Source: Lithospermum erythrorhizon (lineage: Eukaryota; Streptophyta; Magnoliopsida; Boraginales; Boraginaceae). From it: 64,000 nt of DNA. The notes beneath the pieces were generated by a model. That model saw nothing but the letters and a program-made list of their open reading frames with translations, was not told where the DNA came from and made no database searches. Made by a program: the position numbers and the translations under genes. Shown here in pieces: positions 1 through 11,340 of the stretch. The stretch lies in assembly GCA_019722365.1 (NCBI GenBank), contig JADFUC010000278.1, positions 620,001 to 684,000 on the forward strand. Reading direction: 5' to 3'. How positions within the stretch are numbered: the stretch's first letter is position 1; every line of letters starts with the position of its first letter.

Positions 1-1098
1 CCAAACCCTTAATTCTCCATATTACTCAGAAGATGCTCACTAAACACCCTTCGATCAACACAAACTGGTCAGATATAGTATGAATTTCCCCAAATTCTCA
101 TGGTATAAATTGACAAATTCTTCGTACATAAACCCTAAAAGTAAAACCCATATGAGGATACTTGGGACAATGCATTCGAGGGGAGGTTATACACGATTCA
201 AGAACTTACAAAGTTAATAGCAGGAGGGTGAAGTTATTCGAGATAATGCTGGGCGCTGGAGTTCCACAGTTGACGTAAATCAATTTGGAAGAAACGGCAG
301 ATCCAATCTGCCAGCCTTGTCCAAGAGCGATACTGGCTTTCGCCAAAGACGCGGTTCTCTTTCAACGGTAGGTGCTGCTCGAGACGACGGGGCGTTGTCC
401 TATGAGCGATTTTCGGCCCATAGAAATATCCTCGAACATTACAAAGGTATGTTAACCAATCGCTGAGGGGCAATGATATATATAGCCTTCAATGGAGGCC
501 AACAAACGGAGGCCCATAAAGGAATAATGCCTCCATGGGTTACCAAGATGATAACAAAGCGGAGGAAATTGAGCATGACACCAGATTGCTATAAATATCT
601 CACTCATAATACATTTATTCTTGATGGCAATTTACTACTTTATAGTATATTCACTAAAATACAAACAATGACTTGACGGTCGGTTATCTCGTGATCGCAC
701 TACTGCCACGCTTTCAAGCAATACTACTAAAAGTTAAGTTTGACTCACAGACCCCCTGACAGTAACCACCATAGCCCCTTCCAAATGGCCTAGCATGAAA
801 TGGCTACGCACTGCATCGAAGAGGCGTCTATTTCAACCAGTACGACTTCTGATCAGAAGTTTTATTATAACCAAAGTCCTCAATAGAGAATCCTATCGAT
901 ATTTATATTCTAAATGATCACATTTGAAGAAATTAGCACGATCATTCATTATTATTTAGATCTTTGCAAGCTTATATTAAACTATTGCTACAAGTCTACA
1001 ACTATAAGTAAAACTTGAGATTAGGATAGTTAAAACCTGAATAGGTTCTATTAACACTTACTAATGCCATTGAACGAAAACTACAAAACATGATATTC
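1..1098. other. Gene-free stretch downstream of pPLAIII
   Basis: This stretch is the 3' side of the minus-strand patatin-like gene and presumably includes its 3' UTR near 900-1098. I see no conserved protein, RNA gene or clear mobile element. A 79-codon minus-strand reading frame at 234-473 has unusually GC-rich codons for the region but matches no family I recognise. Confidence 0.5.
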
Positions 1099-2876
1099 CT
1101 AACGGCCGTTAGCGAGTGGACTAACGGCGATGTCTTTACAGGGACTTGGCGGAAGACTACTCCTCCCTGATGCAACAAGCCGTTGCACAAACCCGCCAAT
1201 TCTCTGCCCGTTAGTCTCTGTTAATAACCGTTTCCCGCCAAACGGCATCGTCTCCACTGCTCTCTCCTCCAACACATCACATTCTCCACAACCCAAACCA
1301 TTCACCTGTCAATTAACATCGTTAAATTAAACAAACTTTCAAGGTTCCAAAGAGAAAATTGAACAAATAATTCTGAATTTCGACAACAATCGAAACTTAA
1401 TAGCTAATCTCCTGAATTTGCATCGGTGCTAATTGATCAACAAAGTTTCATAAATATTGCACATATCACCATTGTCTCTAATAAACTGCTACACACTAAT
1501 GGGACCAAATGAGCAAATTACGGAGTATTATATAACTTCACCGACTATATGCACATAGCACCAACCATTTTAAATTATGTAACTTGAGAATTAGTTAGAC
1601 TAATATTTGTGTAGCTTAAACTATAGATTAACTTAAATATGATGAATAGTAAATGTTCACCTGGATTCTAACGTAATCATTATGGTTAAAGCAGAAGGCA
1701 TTGCCAAGCAACTGATCAACTGTCTCAGATACACCATCTAGCGCAATGCCAACGATTGCTGCCGTGGTACACTCCCCGTTTCGTCGGAGCTTCAACTTCT
1801 CCGTACCACTCACCAAACCACCACCAAGAGAAAGAACAAGGAGGTCATCAACTCCATTAACAGAAGGAAAATCCCTCTTGTTATGAAGCACATGAGTAAT
1901 AGCAGCAGCTGCAGGATTATTCATCACAAGACCACCATCAACCGCCAAACACGACGTGTTCCCGTCTACTGACGACAACTTAAAAGGCTTAAACATCGTC
2001 GGGTTTGCTGACGTGGCACGACACACCTTCCACAGCTCGAAATCGTAGCTCGGGGACTCGGTTGCGTCAGCTCGCGAGAAAACAAAGGGAGCCGCGCTGT
2101 TCAAGTCGAAGCATGGAATGAGTAATGGTTTACATGTGTTCTTCAACGTCAATTCCTTGCCATTTTCACTAGTAAACGCCTCCTTCAACACTTTGTCAAT
2201 GCATTTGCCAGAGTACCTGATAAACGATATTATTATGATAAGATTTGATATTATTTCATCTTATGTAATTATAGTATTATTCTCATCATCTTATTTACCG
2301 ATTATCTCATAGACGATATTATTGTGATTAGATTCGATATTATTTGATTTTATGTAATTATGATATTATTCTAACGATCTTATGTGGTAAATAATAGTAA
2401 TGTATAATTACTTTTCTAGCGTATAGACGTGACACAATAACATGGATAGATACTTTCAATTACATTAATAATATTCGAGAGATTATTGCATTATATAGTT
2501 ACCTTCTCTGGCGACGTAGAATCCCCACAGTTTTCATCTTAAACATCTCCGTTTGTTTTCGACTAAGAAACTCAACAGCTTCCTTGGCCGAGTTCAATGG
2601 ACGCCCATTGCCATCATCAGCAGCCAACATTGTTGCCAAAACAGCTCCAATCCCAGTTCCAGCGATCACATCAAAGAAATCGACAATGGAGGCGTTAGAG
2701 TCCCCGGTTTTCGAACGGATCTGTTCCTCTAGGTGGACTAAAGATGTTCCGGCTGCAATGCCTGTTGTACCACCCCCATCGATGCTTAGAACACGCGTCT
2801 TCTTTGGTTCGCAATGGTACAGCCATTTCTGCTCTAACTTGGAGAAGATTTCCAGTGTCATTTTGTTCAACTCCAT
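1099..2876 (-). CDS. Patatin-like phospholipase, type III (pPLAIII / PLP6-9 group)
   Basis: Lipid acyl hydrolase of the plant patatin family, acting on membrane phospho- and galactolipids. There are three exons: 2503-2876, 1661-2216 and 1099-1305. All junctions are GT-AG and total 1137 nt, giving 378 aa, normal for the subgroup. Visible motifs are the oxyanion loop DGGGTTG (residues 33-39), GTGIGA at 73-78, and DGGLVMNN carrying the catalytic Asp at about 218. The nucleophile elbow reads GxGxG, not GxSxG; this replacement is characteristic of class III patatins, so I read it as family identity rather than damage. I chose ATG 2876 because the protein then opens with MELNKMTLEIFSKLEQK, as in relatives. 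The final exon encodes VNGLGCGECD and a low-complexity tail. Intron 1 holds a tandem duplication (2221-2396). A TATA-like box lies at 3011-3018. Confidence 0.93.
2221..2396. repeat. Imperfect tandem duplication, about 89-bp unit, in pPLAIII intron 1
   Basis: Two adjacent copies, 2221-2309 and 2310-2396, share the core ACGATATTATT, the following GATATTATTTGATTTTATG-like run, and TAATTAT. They differ by scattered substitutions. The repeat lies wholly within the intron between 2217 and 2502. Confidence 0.7.
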
Positions 2877-4518
2877 CAATGTAGGATTTCCACAATTACT
2901 TCAATATGTATCTTTAATAAATATTACTGGGGGGAGGGGGGGTTAATTGTGCATAGAAAAGGGGCAGTCACGTTATAGTAGCAGGGGAGTGTTAATGCTG
3001 CTTTGGTGTCTTTTTATACAGCTCTAAAAAATTCACATAGAAACTTGCAATAGTTGCACTAGGAGTAGTAATAACATGATACTCCGTATATTTTACTCCA
3101 TTTTTATATCGAAAGAGAGAGAAATGAGAACTTGAGAGGAACATAGACAGAGTGGGAAGGATGTCCAGGGTTCAGCTTGCAACATAATTACACAAACTAG
3201 AACAAGAAGTATCGATATGACCAGGTTACATGTGTCGGAAAGTGTGAAGAAACGCAATTCGATATGTAAAGATTAATACATTGTTATTTAATAAAATTTT
3301 GAGTCAATTCTCGTATAATTAATTTGTTTTAGTATGAATGCCAACGGATTCTTAACGACTATTACTAACAAAACTATAGATATATATGCTCATGTTCTAA
3401 CAGTAAATGTGAAATATAAAGTGTATTATTTTCCCTCTAATATAATTTTTTTATTGGAACCATTTTGGGCTACAAGGGGACTCCCTTAATTTTGTTGTCA
3501 AGTTCCCAAAGCTATGGTAAAGAATGAAGGGCGTAGCCGCGTGTAGTTAATTTGTTGTCATATATATATTCCCGATACTATATTATTAAAACCTAATGAT
3601 GCAAATCGAGACAATAATTTAATATGATAAATCAGCTGAAAATATGGTATGAAAAAACAAAGGAATTGAAGCAGAGAAATATTATTCCATGATAGAAAGA
3701 TCCAGTCACTTGATGTTGACGAGGATGCACGTGCGTAGTCGTAGGTTCATTACTAGGAACTAGTTTCATTGGATTCTGAGCCCGTCTTTTCAATTAATTT
3801 AACATGTTTTTACCATTAATTTTCACTATTTTCTTTGGAGTCCATCGGAAGTTACCATCTCAAGAGTTTGTACATAAATCACGATGATCTAGAGTTCAAA
3901 TACCAGGACGCCAGCGTCTAGTGCCACAAAATTTAACTATCATATTACGACTGTTAAGACTCGATCCTGAAATCTAATGGATGGTGCATTTACAAGGTTA
4001 TGCCCGTGCAACCAAGACTGTTTTCTCTATTTCCAATTTAATCAGCAGTAGTGCAGTACCATGTATGTACTTCCTAGTTAGTTGTATTTAAGGGCTTGTG
4101 CAAGTCAACTAAACTAAGCTAGTCTCAAGCACGTTAGGGACAACTTAAGAACAAGTTGAGTAATATAATGTGGGCTGTTCAATCTACTGACATTTCCTAG
4201 CTGCTTCCACAATTTGTTACTTCTAGGTTCTAGCATCTGAATTTGATTCCAAACAACTGAAGAAAATAATATAACAAAATGTCTAGTTTTATTGTAATAG
4301 CACAGTGATCAGAAACAAGAGGGAAGGGGTGCTAAAGATGGAACTGAACAAGTACTTACGATACTTGGTTTTTGTAATCTTTAAGATCAAGCTTTTAGTA
4401 AAATTATCTAAACAGTGAAGTAACATAATAACAACATGAATTGAAATCAACCATTTGAAAGAACTAGTAGCTTTCTTGTGCAATAACAACAGCTAGTTCA
4501 GATTTGAAAAAAAGAGAC
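2877..4518. other. Intergenic: pPLAIII promoter and FAP1-like 3' flank
   Basis: This contains the upstream region of the patatin-like gene (right of 2876) and the downstream region of the FAP1-like gene (left of 4519). Apart from the TATA-like box and an exact copy of the nonamer TACTCCGTA at 3080-3088, I see nothing that supports a gene. Confidence 0.5.
3011..3018 (-). promoter_or_regulatory. TATA-like box upstream of pPLAIII
   Basis: The minus strand reads TATAAAAA, about 135 nt upstream of the predicted ATG at 2876. That is a reasonable distance for a plant core promoter with a roughly 100-nt leader. The assignment rests on motif and position only. Confidence 0.45.
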
Positions 4519-7133
4519 TTAATTTACAGAATTTTGGAGGAGGGAGGCCAAGTTCGATTCAAAGTCATCTTTTGCTTTCTGATCAAATGGTTGATTGCCA
4601 ATGTATAGATCCAAGACAGAACGACACAGAAGTTTGCTTTGGATGTTTCCTATCTCCTGCCCATCAACTGCATGTGAAAGATGAATTTAGCAAAAGACCA
4701 AGTTTTTGAAACTTCAAAACAAACAGTCCGTAAATGTGCTGAAATAAAATAGCAAGTCCCGAGCCATAAAATTGTATGCGCCTCAGTGGAAATGCATGGA
4801 TCAATGTGTCATTTTTCTCTAGCACAACAATATAATGGATAAATGTCATCTGTAAGGATTCACAGGTTACTTTGTTCACTATATAAATGATATACCAATT
4901 CCTACATTTGCAATTTATAGGATTTTCTCTCTTATACCCCCAACATAGACAGTCCTTAAGCAAATATGGCATAATGGCACAGTAATCAAGCATCCTGATA
5001 ATCATATGCCATTGTGCTTCTCTTTCATTGCACTTAATCTCTACAGGTTTACATTAGATCTTAAGATGCAATCAGATGAACACTTCTCGCTATAGTTAAC
5101 TTTATACAATTAATAGCTTCTGTAAACAAATGAGGTACATTACACAATAGTCCATTTATTTAATTTCTAGATCACTTAATGATCGAGAATTTACAACTAA
5201 TATTTTGTTTAGTGATTCTTAAATGTGTCCAAAAATGCAAAGTCAGTTTGACATAATAATCATTTCCAAGAGAGACATAAAACTTGAATGTGTTTCAGAA
5301 ATATATCAGCTTACTCGTGGTTCGGATGATGTGCCCTGGCTCCTTAGTTAGATCTATGACAGACCCCTTGGGTATCTTATATTCATCCTTAAATTGGGAT
5401 ATAAATCTGCAGTTGAAATTGTTTAATTGTGGCGAATAACAGAAAGTAAGCATAATTAATAATTACTATCTGAGAAAATGAATTCTTTAAAATAATAGTA
5501 TGAAACTTCATGATACAGATATGAATACACAACAATCTTAAGCATTGGCATCTAATGGTCCGTATTCTTTGGCAAATAACAGAAATTAGATAAATAGAAG
5601 TTACTCGTAAGATCGATTAATAGAACACTTTAAAGAAACCAGATTCAGCCAAGCTCAATCGCAAATAACTTTGAAACTTGCTATGGACTTCTACATGATA
5701 CATATTCAAATTCTAAAGGACCAAATTCCAATATGAAGGATTGGTTACCGTTACCTCTGAAGCAATTCCTTGTTGTCTGATCCCCCGAGTTCTTTCAGTC
5801 TGCTTCCAACAGACTCTTCAAATGCGCTGCGCACTGATCGAATACTAAGACGCCCATAAACTATCTGAAGTCTTACAGTCATGCTTATGTCGTTATCAAA
5901 TATATCATCTAACAACTCCTTCCTGTCTTTCAGCTCTTCAACAGAGAGATTCCCATATTTCTCACCCAGGTGTCTCTTCACCTCAGCCTCACCAGCATAC
6001 ACCCCTATCAAAGTGAACTATTATCAAAATTAACAATTTTTCATCTGCAACTTCAACAATGGTATAAACCCATGCAATTTATTATACAGTATTAAGCAAG
6101 AATTGTAAGAAAACCAAGTAACCTTGAATGAATCCAGTTTACTCCCTCCATTCCCAAAAATATTGTCAAATTAGTTTTCAAGATGGTCACAATTAACGTA
6201 CTTCGAGGCCTAAATTGACATATCACTTTGATTTAAATCAAAATTATACATCCAAATTAAAAATACTATCTTTAGGTATATCTTTCACCAAATATTATGT
6301 AACATGTAAAAATATTTAAGCACGTCATCAATATTCAAAATTTGACATGCAAGTATTAATCTTTCACCAAATAGTATAATATCATAATTGAAATCATTTA
6401 CTATGTCCATGTTTTATAGAGTCAAAGATTTATATTCCCACTCTTGAATATAATTCATTCTACTAACTACACTTTTTCTCTATTGTGATGTAAGTAATAG
6501 TAGATAGTGTTTACACTTGACTCTTGGTCAATTCAGAAACAGTTTCACTGTTTCTGCGTACTATCCAACCTTCCTTATTCGCTTAGGCCCGATCATGTTA
6601 ATGTATCAAAATTCAAAACCTGACAACATGTAAATATTAATCTTTCACCAAATATTATACTCCGAACCATCTTCATTGAAGAAAGCTACTAGTGAAAATG
6701 TAAACCAACTAGTAAATTGAGAAACCAAATAAGTCTCTATGTAGAAAATTTTCTCACCAAATGCATAAACATCAATGTTCTTCAGCCCCAAAACAGCCTT
6801 CTTCCTAACACCAACCCCAAGAAGCCGTTGAGTATCATTCAAAACCGATGGAAAACACGCTCCAGTTCTCTCTTCAGTAACTGGAGCTGACCCATCATCA
6901 GATAGAGACAAAGAACCCCACAAAGGACTCAACCCATTATTCAAGAATGGGTTCTTGAATAATAAAGGGGAATTGAATATGGGATTTTGGGAAATTGCAA
7001 TGCCGGCGGAGATGGCGGCGCCGGAGAGTAATGCGGCGGAGCAAATGGGCCAGAATGTGGAGGAGGCCGTGGGGGTGGAGGGGGGATTTGGAGGTGGCTG
7101 AGAAAACAAGAAGGGGAATTTGATGGACAACAT
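4519..7133 (-). CDS. FAP1: Chalcone-isomerase-fold fatty-acid-binding protein, chloroplast (FAP1-like)
   Basis: Plastid stromal protein of the chalcone isomerase fold that binds fatty acids and is not a flavonoid isomerase. Exons are 6758-7133, 5755-6004, 5315-5406 and 4519-4667; all phases agree and give 867 nt (288 aa), close to the usual length near 280. The first 60-70 residues are proline- and serine-rich with few acidic residues, consistent with a transit peptide. The mature part carries LLGVGVRKKAVLGLKNIDV, then YAFGVYAGEAEV across exons 1-2, MTVRLQIVYGRL, RSAFEESVGSRL, LGGSDNKELLQ, and a C-terminal SKLLCRSVLDLYIG. This order matches FAP1 rather than the catalytic isomerases. ATG 7133 is the first in-frame start after the upstream region. 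FAP2/FAP3 paralogues are less likely. Intron 1 contains repeated AT-rich segments. Confidence 0.92.
6320..6666. repeat. Duplicated AT-rich segment in FAP1-like intron 1
   Basis: The phrase TATTAATCTTTCACCAAATA recurs at about 6353-6375 and 6634-6656, preceded in both cases by a run with AAATTTGACATG or AAACCTGACAACATG. A third partial copy (TCTTTCACCAAATATTATG) sits near 6283-6301. A single Stowaway-like end (CTCCCTCCATTCCC) occurs at about 6140 without a matching right end, so this may be a rearranged MITE. Confidence 0.5.
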
Positions 7134-8169
7134 TTTTGGGACAAGTGATTATTATTACCAAGTTTAAGGTGGAGTGGTTAATCAAGAAGAACATATGATC
7201 ATGTTATGGAGTTTGGACAAACATTGTAGTTTTTGTATATTCATATCATGTTATTGCCACGCAAAGTATCATGTTTTTTAGTGTGTTACATTTCTTGAAC
7301 TTGTTTACAAGTATTCTGTTTTCAAATTTATAAACAAAAATATGAAGCTAGTTGAATCATTAATGTGGCATTTTCCCTTTGTGCTTATGTGCATACAAAT
7401 TACAGATTAATATTCCCTCGATATTTTAAAATTTGTCATCCTAGAATTTTACATTAATTAGGAATTTATAGATTTTTACATTTGAACACTGATTAATAAA
7501 AACATGAATAGTTCTATTAAAGTTATCAAAAATACCAATATAATGGTTCTAAGATTATAAAGTAATAAATTTGAGTAGGACTGATAAAATGAGTTAAAAA
7601 CACTAATATAATTGAATAGACGACATAAATGTAAGTAAATTTCGATGAGAACATATTAGGAAAAATTGCACTTAAATATGGGAGACCAGTAATAAGGATG
7701 TAAAGGTTCAGGTGAGAGAGATCTAACTAGAATATAACACTACTACTATATTCTCTGGATTTAACCTAAACATGTGTAGGAACCTATGCTGCCATGCATA
7801 TTAGTATCATATCATCAAGCAAGGTCTGCCCAGGAGAAGGCTCATGCAGCATAAAAACTATCTAGTGGCATATGACCAGAGAATAAGACATTGATATGAT
7901 TAACAAGTGGTGTAACGAAACAGAATTAGAAGCAGCCATTCACTCAAACACGTTTATTCGCATGATAACACAATCTTTGAAGAAGTCACACCAAGAAAGC
8001 AAGTGTTGTTTGGAGGAGTTTCATTGAAGATATTTCGAGCTTGAGACAACTTAACACAAATACAATTCCTGCAAAATATCATAGTCTCAAGGTTTAAAAT
8101 TACTACTATAGACCTCACTAGGATGCTCATCCGTCTGGATCAACTACGTCGTCAATTAAAATGACAACC
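7134..8169. other. Intergenic between FAP1-like and NAA20
   Basis: Upstream region of the FAP1-like gene and 3' flank of NAA20. It is AT-rich. No gene, RNA or bounded repeat was recognised. Confidence 0.5.
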
Positions 8170-10352
8170 TCAGTCATATTCCAACTCATCTGGTGTAACT
8201 GGTCGCTTCAGAGGAATGATTGATTTCTTTTCAACATCACGTGATAATGCCTTCCTCATATCTGAAAATGTAAATAGATATGTGAGAACCATAGTAATAA
8301 CACAGCAAATAAGATATTACTTGCATTTGGCCGCAAAAACTTACCAAGTCCATCCTCCTCCCCGGAATAATAGCGTAATACCCTTCTGTATATTACGTAT
8401 CCTAGCTGAAAGAATATGCAGATTAACGAACGAGAAAACCGTAAAGTGGATTAAGAAAGGTCTTCTGAAACAAATAGCACCAAGACTTTAAGGCGGAACT
8501 GTAGAAAAATTAGTCTTTACCTTCTCATACATTTTTATGGCTGGAGTATTCGATGCTCTAACAAACAAATCCACAAAGTAAGCCTTGTCTCTACAAAGAA
8601 GCAACAATTTAAAGCCAAGAAAATCATAAAACAAAAGAAAAACATGTACATGCAGCTGCGATAACAGAATAAGTCAAAAAGCTAGAATGTACATATTGTG
8701 TACAACCTCATCAGTCCAAAGATGCATCAAGCATAATCTTATATGAATTTTAGTGGGTGACATCAATAAATATGCAATTTAAGGACCCACAAATGAAGAA
8801 TGTACCAGTAAAAACTGATAAAAAGTTACATAGTAACTTGAAGGCTCGAAATAGGTGATGGTAAGGTGTCTAAGTCTAAAATCGGCATTAAGGCTTATGA
8901 GCTTTCTGGAGAATAACAAATATATAACTCCCACGAGACTAGCAAACTACTGTCCTCCTACAACAAATTAAGATGCTAAAGAGAAGACCAATGTCGAAGT
9001 CTATAGTAATGAATAACAAAAGCACATCATTGAAATGTAGAAGGTTGAGAAGAGCCTATAGCTTCAAGGCAAGGCAGAAAACTAGATAACATGTTGGATA
9101 TGATGATATTTCAAGATGCTTCTTGAGAAAGCACTAGTTCTGCAGTGCAAATACATATAGAACACACAGAAGTATCTTCGATTACCAAAATCAGGCCTCA
9201 CATTTTGTCACTGATGTCCTCAAGAAGATCCATCAATTTCTTCGCCAACTGCTGCCTGCGGTACTCTGGAGCCACAGTAACTGCAGTGACATGACCATGC
9301 CAAGACTCACCCTGCCCTTCAACTTTTCCCATTACTGTACAAGTTTTGAAAGGACACATTTTTCAGAACCAAAATATTGCTGATTGAACCTAATACAAAA
9401 CTGAAGTTGTTCAGTATCCCCATAAGTTCGGAAGGTCAAAAGTACAAGTAAGTTGACGTAAACTGATTGTTATGTGCCATCTTGCCAATGTACGTCTGTA
9501 TCGAAAATCATGCAATCTTTGAAGGTATAATATAATGCGAACTATATAGTATATATCATATTAGCTGTTATCTTAATCGCCAATTCAAAATATCTCTCGT
9601 TCCATTCATTGAGAAATACTAGTAATAGTTCTGAAAATCAATAATCCCTCAAATGTTTAACAAGCTTGATGGGTAATTCAAAAGCTCTCTCGCATCTCTC
9701 ATCTTTTCTTTGCCATAAACACCCCCACAATTAAGCTGCCTCCCCTGAAAACCTTCAACTATCCAAAGTTCATTCGTAGTAGATACTTAAAAATTACTGA
9801 CAGCATCGACCATACTAGAATAATGTTCCTCGATATCAGCCAAAGCCAACCCAAGTTTCAGAGAATGGACCACCGGCTCAACAGATGTATTTGCTTTAGT
9901 AATCCCCGATTAGTTTAAATAACAACATCCATATAACTTAAGTATTGGTTGGCTGCAAATAATTGACCCGAACCCCAACATTATAATCTGAAACTAAATA
10001 TTCTACTGTATTCTAAACCAATTTAACAATGATATTACTAATCTCAACACAATTGCAAATGTAATAATAATAATAAAAAGTGGAAAGTTGAAAACTGACT
10101 ATATCCCATGATTCGATTTCCAGGAGCATCGGCAACGTGAAAATAATCAGGCCAGCGTGCCAAATAAGTCATGTAAAATGACATATTAAACTGCATTAAT
10201 CAAACAAACTATACTTTAATCCATAAATAAATTACGAACAAAATTAAACATTAAGGAAAACAATTAATTAATACGGTTTCAGTGAGGTGGTCGAGGTTCA
10301 CTGAAGCGAATCGTAGAAGATCATCGCAGCAAAACCTTCTGATGCTCGTCAT
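8170..10352 (-). CDS. NAA20: N-alpha-acetyltransferase 20, NatB catalytic subunit
   Basis: GNAT-family acetyltransferase that, with its auxiliary partner NAA25, acetylates nascent proteins starting Met-Asp, Met-Glu, Met-Asn or Met-Gln at the ribosome. Six exons: 10275-10352, 10100-10190, 9202-9334, 8521-8590, 8345-8405 and 8170-8261. All are GT-AG and in phase, 525 nt, 174 aa. The protein starts MTSIRRFCCDDLLRF and continues with FNMSFYMTYLARWPDYF, GKVEGQGESWHGHVTAVTV, the acetyl-CoA-binding segment EYRRQQLAKKLM, AYFVDLFVRASN, and RRVLRYYSGEEDG. It ends RPVTPDELEYD. Every block of the conserved NAA20 sequence is present and the length equals that of plant orthologues as I know them. No lesion is seen. 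Confidence 0.96.
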
Positions 10353-11340
10353 CCTAACCTATCAACGGAATCACCTCAATTCAACCCCAACTACAGATGT
10401 TAACAAGTTGAGTTCGAGCGGGTGGGGCAACTAGCGTAATTACCTTATTATGTGGATATCTATAATCAGTTGTAATTGCCTTCAAGCGAGATTTCGAGTT
10501 GGTATTACAGATTGAGTAGCATAGCGGGTATCGAGATACGCGTGGGTTTATATATTAGTGATAAATTATGCAAATAAATATGTACTAGTTTTAAAAAAAT
10601 TGTATATTATGTATTTTTTAAAATTTGTGGATATTTAATCAATGGGATGAATATAATTTGAATTCGTGTGTAAAGTGATACTCGAATCGAGATTCGCGAA
10701 TCAATAGGCATTAATGAATCGGATATTATTTGAAATAAGTATCGAAGGCGATATTAGATTACTTGATCCTATCGTAACGTTAGGATTGTTGTCAGACCGA
10801 CTATTTCGAACCATTACTTGGATTCGAATAAACGGAACAAGTTTGAGCCGGATATAAAGATTATATTCGGATAACAAGATTTTGATTTAATTTTGAATAT
10901 GCTTTTGAATAAATTGTATAACACAACATCGTATTAAATCAAGTTTCAAGTCTATTTTGATTTCATTTTCTCGCCAATTCTGATTCAATAATCCATTCAT
11001 AGAATATTAGTTTTAATAATAAAAAAGTCGGTCCATTCGATACATAATCAAAAATTAAAATATCAATTTGTTTTTCATAATAAAATTAAAATTTATACAT
11101 AATCAAAAGTTGGACTCGGAAACATAATCTGATTTGAAGGAGTAATAGCTACTGTATGTCACAGATAAAGTGAAAAGAGGAAAGGCCTTTACACTAAAGT
11201 TGAGTTACAGTTACATTGGAATGTTCCAACTGATATGTCACTTCTGTAGCAGCTCAGGGTGGTATAATTTTGTTCAGCACAATCAAATAAATAATTTGAA
11301 GCTCATAGTAGGAAATAGAGCTGCCAAATACCTTCTTCCC
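10353..11340. other. Intergenic between NAA20 and ECM29
   Basis: Upstream of NAA20 and downstream of ECM29. The first 200 bases are probably NAA20 promoter and leader. Positions about 10550-11100 are very AT-rich with scattered CG-containing islands, but nothing I can name. Confidence 0.5.

Noticed and set aside
234..473. 79-codon minus-strand reading frame (MPLSDWLTYL...)
   Set aside because: No recognisable domain, no splice or promoter support, and a length expected by chance; noted only in the gap entry.
2584..2946. 120-codon plus-strand reading frame
   Set aside because: It is the antisense shadow of the first pPLAIII exon, whose minus-strand product has clear patatin motifs.
6136..6160. 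Single Stowaway-like end CTCCCTCCATTCCC (also near 39637 and 57601)
   Set aside because: No matching opposite end was found at any of the three, so they are not called as elements.
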